From NCBI GenBank assembly GCA_024036415.1, contig JAMWET010003062.1, positions 1,444,501 through 1,508,500 on the forward strand: DNA of 64,000 bases. Reading direction: 5' to 3'. The notes under the pieces are model-generated. The model had not been told where the DNA came from and did not search any database. It worked only from the letters and a program-made list of their open reading frames with translations. The DNA comes from Prochilodus magdalenae (Eukaryota; Chordata; Actinopteri; Characiformes; Prochilodontidae). Shown one piece after another: positions 59,030 through 64,000 of the stretch. A program made the position numbers and the translations under genes. Within the stretch, counting starts at the first letter, position 1; each line of letters opens with the position of its first letter.

Positions 59030-60735
59030 TGTGTATGCATACATTCACCTTGACTTTTATTCCATTACAGACAGTATAAACCCAAGATCTTTCATCTTTG
59101 GTCTGGTCAGCTTCATTTTGTTTGCCAATATATATCCATTCCTGCATTTTAGATCTACAACACATTCCAAAAACGTTGGCACTTGAGGCAGTTTAAAGCC
59201 AGTAATGAACTACATACCTAAACTAGAAAAGTGCGGGATGATTGTGGAGCTTGCTAAGAGAGGAACGAGGGATGAATAAATGTCACATAGAGGATTGCAG
59301 ATCCCTGTAGCTTTAGGTTTAGAGTTTGGGGACCTGCCCTTAGTGAGTATGCAAAGTTTTGTGGCTCTTGGGCCAAGTAAATGTTAGGTTTTGGCTAGGG
59401 GTGAAAAGGACTCTATAGGAGGAACTAGGGATGAGTAAAGGACACATAGAGGAGTGCGGGTCAGTATGACTGTGGATTAGTGTTTGCATATGTGCCCTTA
59501 GTAAGTTAGTAAGTTTATGAAGTTTGGTGGGTCTCGGGCGGAGGAAACAACCACTTTGGGTGGGTTTCAAAAATTGGACTCTACGTGAGGAAAGGGGGAT
59601 GCTAAAAGAAAGACAAATGGACACTGAATTGTGCCCTGAGCTAGTGTATTGCAAATGGTGTCTGTAGTTCGAGCGGGGGTAGGTTAGATAGGCACTCATT
59701 TCTCTGTCCTATTCTTTCTCTATGGGAAAAATTCCTGAAAAATTCGGTCCTAAGGAAACTGAGCATCCAATCAAAAAGCTGTATACAAGCTCACATCACA
59801 CAATCAGACTGGACAATCTGGAGTAGGAACAGAGTCGATCTCTCGAAAACTGTGAGTAACGTGCCAATGAAACGGCAGAAAAATAATAATAAGAAGAAGC
59901 AGCAATGCGCAACCATAATATGATTTCAAACAGGGGATGTCCAACAGGTGGTTCTAATCATGGCTTGGTACAAAAGCAGTATTCATAAAAAGCTGAGTCT
60001 TTAAGGAGCACAGATTGCCAGAGGCTCTCCAGTAAACAAATCATTTTAGAGTGTGAAGTGGGTAGCTCGATGAACATGTGTAATCTCTGATTTTCAGATG
60101 GCACCTCACCACAAACCATCATTCAGTAATACTTTATAAGGGACTACCTGGGCAGACTTTTGTCAAGCACGCACCCTTAAGCACAGGTTGCTTAAACTTC
60201 GCTGTGTAAAACAGAAGCCTTATATTAACCATGTCCAAAAGTAGCGTTGACTTCTGTGGGCATGGAGGCATCTGGAATCGACCATCATACAATAGATAAA
60301 GGAGGTATTTTTCAACAAGGCATTACAAAACCACATAACATACTACCCACATTGCAAAGACATGGCTACGGAAGAATCGGTCCTTGACTGACCTGCCTGG
60401 AGTCCTGATAGAGAATTTGTGAGAATTTTGAAACAAAAAATGCACCATTGACAATCCTGTATCGTTGCACAACTTAAGACATTTGGAAGACAGATTGCAG
60501 GAAGAAAGGGGCAAAGTGACATTTGGAAATTAATCGCCTGGTGTGCTCGGTGCCAAAACGTCTTTTTAGCGTTGTGAGAAGGAATGGCAACACTACAGAG
60601 CAGTAAATGCTTTACCATTCCAACGTTTTTTGGAATATAGCAGACCTGAAATGCAGCAACGGACATAGACCTGCCATATTTGTAGTGAAATAAAGGTCAA
60701 AGTAAATGTAAGGAGCATTTTGTTTTGGGTTTTGG
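59030..60735 (+). pseudogene. Tc1/mariner element (IR/DR type), split by a nested insertion
   Basis: The left end contains 'cattacagacagtataaacc', 'atatccattcctgcatttt' and the inner repeat 'cattccaaaaacgttggc' (about 59162). The right end mirrors it: 'attccaacgttttttggaat' (about 60617) and 'agacctgaaatgcagcaacgg'. Between lie transposase remnants on the plus strand: 'acaggtggttctaatcatgg' (leader), 'gactacctgggcagac', 'ttttgtcaagcacgc', 'ggcatggaggcatctgg', 'ttcaacaaggcattacaaaa' (normally the D/N-rich second catalytic strand), 'ctgacctgcctggagtcctg' (third catalytic region) and 'ttgtgagaaggaatggcaac' (C terminus). Much of the N-terminal domain and the WSDE strand is deleted, with stops throughout. 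An unrelated segment interrupts it at 59215-59920. Confidence 0.85.
59215..59920. repeat. Nested insertion with about 160-bp tandem triplication
   Basis: This about 700-bp segment interrupts the Tc1 leader. It holds three imperfect tandem units starting near 59261 ('aggaacgagggatgaataaa'), 59420 ('aggaactagggatgagtaaa') and 59588 ('aggaaagggggatgctaaaa'), period about 159-168 bp. Units share 'cacatagagga', 'gcccttagt' and 'ctcttggg'/'ctcggg' words. The 3' part runs through 'ctctcgaaaactgtgagtaa' to an AAT/AAG-rich tail 'aataataataagaagaag' (59881-59898). The tail suggests a non-autonomous retroposon, but the class is unresolved. Confidence 0.65.
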
Positions 60736-61820
60736 GTTATTTGTTTGGTGGTATATATGCACTGTATACTGTATATACACATATTTAAAATAAAGTAGCA
60801 TATGCGGTTGCATACTAAAGCACAATACAGTATATGAATTCTATTTTTCATTTGGACTCATACATAGACTGAAAAGAAGGACTTAAAGAATGAGAGAGAA
60901 AACATCTGCCTATTGTACAAGATGGTGCTCATGAGGTGTGGATTAATTGAGGGTCTTTTTAAATCTAAATTCTGAATTGCTGATCTTTTTTTGTGGTTCA
61001 TAATGACTGCATGCTGCTAACCTGATAATCATCTGTGTGTGTGCACAGGGTCGAGTCACCTAGCCTGTCTCCACATTCCACAGCCATAATTACTCACAAT
61101 TGGCAGGGCCACTGGATGCTCTAGGTAATAATGTAGTCCTTATCTCAGTAATATCTTGATGCTTGTCCAATAAATTTCAGTATGACGAGGGGAAAATGTA
61201 CATAAAGCTGTATTTTAGAAATTGCTGCAGCTAGCAATCTTTTTTTACAAAGTGTTTCATTGACTATACGACACTCACTAAAACTTGCTATAGTTTTTAC
61301 ATTACCTTGCAATAGCATTTACAGGTCTGTTCATAAGTCCAGTCCTGGGTTGACATCATACATTAACACCGTTCATTTGTTTAAACCTTAAAGTTTGAAC
61401 CAATATATGTTACATATCGTCAATGTCTAAAGAAAAACAGGTATCTCCAAAATGGCAACTTTACAGGAGAGGCCAAAACCTCATTTAATTTGAATGGAAG
61501 TCAATGGAACCAGACATCTTTCCAAGCTGTTTTGGGCCATTTCTGTCAGTCTATTCTTCATGAAATCTCTACACAGTGTAAACAGCAGCTCATGTGATCA
61601 AATGAGACATATAAGTAAAAATCAACAAAAATGGAGATACATGTTTTTACTTGGACAGCGACGATATATTAAAGCTGTTGACATATCATTAATGCAATGA
61701 CTATTCTTCATTCCAAGGCGAATGTTTTGTTTAATATAAACCGAGTTGTATATCAAAAGTATTACTAAATAGCTGTGATATTTCAAATTATTTTAGAACC
61801 TTCAGAACCTTTAGTGCTAT
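60736..61820. other. Non-coding sequence, one repeat-free island
   Basis: No gene is seen. About 61050-61190 is high-complexity ('cacagccataattactcac', 'ggtaataatgtagtcc') and could be regulatory. The rest is AT-rich unique DNA. Confidence 0.45.
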
Positions 61821-61827
61821 CAGGACA

Positions 61828-61990
61828 GGACACTGTTGGTAGGATGATTTTGGTTGGTGGACTATTCCAGTCCAGCAGTGACACTGAGGTGTTTAAAGAC
61901 TTCAGCGGCACTACTGCCTCTGATCCACTCACACCTGCACCGCGTCAGTGTCACTGCAGTGCTGAGACTCAGATGGACTACAGTGTGTAA
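61828..61990 (+). mobile_element. Fold-back MITE, central fragment (copy 4)
   Basis: This carries the centre and part of the right arm: 'ggactattccagtccagc', 'agtgacactgaggtgtttaa', 'ctgatccactcacacctgc' and 'gtcagtgtcactgcagtgct'. It then skips to 'gatggactacagtgtgtaa', so about 90 bp of the right arm is deleted. No left arm is present. Confidence 0.8.
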
Positions 61991-62640
61991 ATGAAATCTA
62001 GGTTGAGCTGGTCAAATGAAAAGTGGGTGTAGGTGTAGAGTTGTACCTAATGTAGGGTCTTTTGGGTGTAGATATCCATATATGCCTAAGTATAGCTCTT
62101 TAGGTCCATTTTAGCTCTTTCTCATTCTTATTCTTCATTCTTTATTATTTTGATCTTGATCGTATTTGATCCTATCTTTTTCTTAGTTGATATTTGTTAC
62201 AAGTGTGTGCTTGTTCTTAACGTAACGTAAAGTAATATTCAGGTGTCCCTAAAGGCCTTAAATATATGGATCAGGTGTGCAGAATTTGAGTTGCAGCTAG
62301 ACTCTGTAGGGTGGTAGGTCTTCAGGAGCAGGATTGAGCACCCCTGGGTTACACAGAGGAGAATACAGAGAGCCTAAGTGTCCTCAGACTACTAATGATG
62401 GCCACTGTTAATGCCAAAACGATACGAGATCCCACTCCTACATCCTGTATCTCCTTTCATCACAGTCTGGTTGATTCAACAGGCACATAGTTGTGTTAGT
62501 TGTTTTAGTTAATTATGTAAGTCTGGTTTTATAAGAGTACGCATCAAAGAGACCTTGATGGTCTTGTTGCCATTGCAGCTGCAGAAAGGAGAGCTTTAAA
62601 CAGCCTTGTTTTGTTCTTGATTGGAGTTCAGGCATTAGCT
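61991..62640. other. Non-coding sequence
   Basis: Unique sequence without recognised elements. Confidence 0.5.
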
Positions 62641-62960
62641 GATGTCCTTGAGAGTTGTGTAAGACTACTTGGCGAGAAGGAGGAGAGGGTGAGAATGGGG
62701 AGGAGAAAAAAGAAAGCGAGGAGAGATAGAGGGAATCAAGGTGGGGATATATTAGGCCGCTAATCAATGAGAGGCGAGAGAAGCGAGGGGATTTTGCTAT
62801 GATGGAGCTTGAGCAGTTCTAATTAAAAGAGTTGAGGGCCAAATAGCAGATGCATGCGAGGCGTTCATCTTAGCTGAGATTTTGCAGAGTAAGTGATGAG
62901 AGTGAACTGAAGAGCATAAGAGGGTGAGAGAGGGAAGGATAGAAAGCAAAAACAGATTGA
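62641..62960 (+). other. Purine-rich region
   Basis: The plus strand is dominated by G and A (ggcgagaaggaggagagg-type runs at 62671-62790 and near 62920-62945). No gene is supported; minus-strand frames here are pyrimidine-coded chance readings. Confidence 0.5.
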
Positions 62961-62984
62961 TTGTGGTGGAATCGGGCCCCCACA

Positions 62985-63535
62985 AATGCTTGCTTTTTTT
63001 TTCTCCAGTTCCTCGACCCCCATGTTTTGATATCTCTTTCTGCCCCTTACTTTAATCCTTCTGTTTTCGCACTGTTTGCTATCGTAGCCTTCTGGCACCG
63101 TGTGTCGTGCTTCTAAACTATCGTTGCTTTCCGAGATGCGTTTCTTGCTGCCGTCTATGACAAGCTGAGAAATGACACATTCAAACACCAACGGCTTTGA
63201 TTGACACATGTTGTTCCCATGGTGACATAGACAATGGCCTTTCAGGGGCAAACATGGCAAAGCGGAAAATGATAAAACCTGAGAGACACCCCGCTCTCTT
63301 CTCTCTGCAAATCTGCATTCGTGTTGCGTAGTGTTATTAGATTGGTGTAGGAATGCTTCGCAGAGAGTGAGTTGCTGTGGCATGTCCTTTGAGGCTTGTC
63401 GTTTCTTCTCTGCTCCGTCGTGCGACGGAGGCATTTATCATGATCATCTGTATTTGATCAGCGTTTAATCAGGCCTGACATTTTGGAAATGCTGCGTCAC
63501 TGTTGCGTTGCAGAAAGATGAGATATTGAGGTGCT
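62985..63535. promoter_or_regulatory. Candidate conserved non-coding block with hairpin
   Basis: About 550 bp of high-complexity, relatively CpG-rich sequence without repeats. It contains a perfect 8+8 inverted repeat CTCCGTCG-TG-CGACGGAG (63413-63430), paired TGATCA words nearby (about 63439-63461), 'ttgattgacacatgttg' near 63197 and 'gcgtttaatcaggcc' near 63461. A minus-strand frame of 189 codons spans most of it (62865-63434). It has no recognisable domain and no splice boundaries, so I favour a conserved regulatory block but cannot exclude an unrecognised exon. Confidence 0.35.
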
Positions 63536-64000
63536 TGTGAATGCTTGAAAAGAGCCAAAAATCAAACATGAGGCCCGCTCTCCGCAGCACTGATCAGACG
63601 GTAAAGATAACACTTCTTACCCTGTCCTGCTGCACGCTCCAGTGCCTCTTCAGCCCCATCAGCAGAAAGTTCTTACAGTGCTTATTTGTGTGTACTTGGG
63701 GAAAAAAACTAAAAACAGAAAGCTTTCCTACAATGACAGCAGGGGCGGGAAAGGTTCTGACTTTGTAAAGTGATTTCATTTTGGTTGCTCAGAAGGTTAC
63801 AAGGTCACAATGAAAGTTGGTGTTTCAGAGCAGGATTAGGATTATGCCTATGTATGCACAGGGGTGGATCGGCAATAATGCTGCATTCAGTTATGCTTGC
63901 TTTGGGAAAATGCCATTCCATGCTCCATGATGGTATGTGGCGGATGGTAGCATGAAGCCATGCAAACACTAGTATGATGACCATGGTGTATCTGAAAATG
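63536..64000. other. Non-coding sequence to window end
   Basis: No gene is recognised; 60-75-codon frames on both strands are unremarkable. Confidence 0.5.

Noticed and set aside
62865..63434. 189-codon minus-strand frame as a gene
   Set aside because: No recognisable domain; it begins in a high-complexity block that looks regulatory and ends in purine-rich DNA. Kept only as a question in the findings.

Overview
The window is animal nuclear DNA, most likely from a teleost fish. I would guess an ostariophysan (characin, catfish or knifefish grade), because of the particular mix of repeats: many worn Tc1/mariner copies, a long fold-back MITE keyed to the 'bony-fish' type, tRNA-derived SINEs with a teleost-type tail, a solo LTR, LINE 3' tails and abundant (TG)n, (CT)n and (ATTT)n microsatellites. 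It is AT-rich and CpG-poor. It has no operons, no bacterial-type gene packing and no intact protein-coding gene. The longest open frames (231, 189, 181 and 152 codons) are chance readings through microsatellites or non-coding DNA. The window therefore looks like a gene desert or one or more very long introns.

Layout. 1-11 kb: unique non-coding DNA with two arms of a fold-back MITE (about 591-880 and 6566-6865), a solo Tc1 terminal repeat (2181-2390) and a possible conserved block (2840-3030). 11-21 kb: a homeodomain/MEF2-motif-rich block (11.7-12.0 kb), a Tc1-like relic (14.3-15.0 kb), a minus-strand tRNA-SINE (17.8-18.0 kb) and another possible enhancer (19.5-19.75 kb). 21-31 kb: a nearly end-to-end Tc1 corpse (24449-25451), an odd degenerate C/A-biased repeat (25.6-26.16 kb), three possible regulatory blocks (26.35-27.8 kb) and a long pure (CT)n tract (29454-29548). 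31-43 kb is the most transposon-dense part: Tc1 relics of several families, the full palindromic MITE (35201-35990), a 39-bp minisatellite (36731-37195), a LINE tail, a solo LTR (41149-41637) and a deleted Tc1 copy. 43-51 kb is mostly unique, with a POU-octamer-containing block (47.82-47.99 kb). 51.3-53.6 kb holds a Tc1 relic directly abutting a second short Tc1-type element. 54.8-55.3 kb looks weakly like a first-exon region. 56.5 kb has a second SINE. 59.0-60.7 kb is a Tc1 relic split by a nested insertion that itself contains a three-copy tandem repeat. 62.9-63.5 kb is a GC-richer, high-complexity block that may be conserved.

How it works together: I see no pathway. The defensible picture is non-coding DNA in which islands of high-complexity, homeodomain/POU-motif-bearing sequence (possible developmental enhancers) sit among decayed transposons. 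One weak coding-exon candidate (33424-33529) is flagged. I did not find a convincing new biological system. Family assignments of repeats rest on recognition and on comparison of copies within the window, not on a database search.
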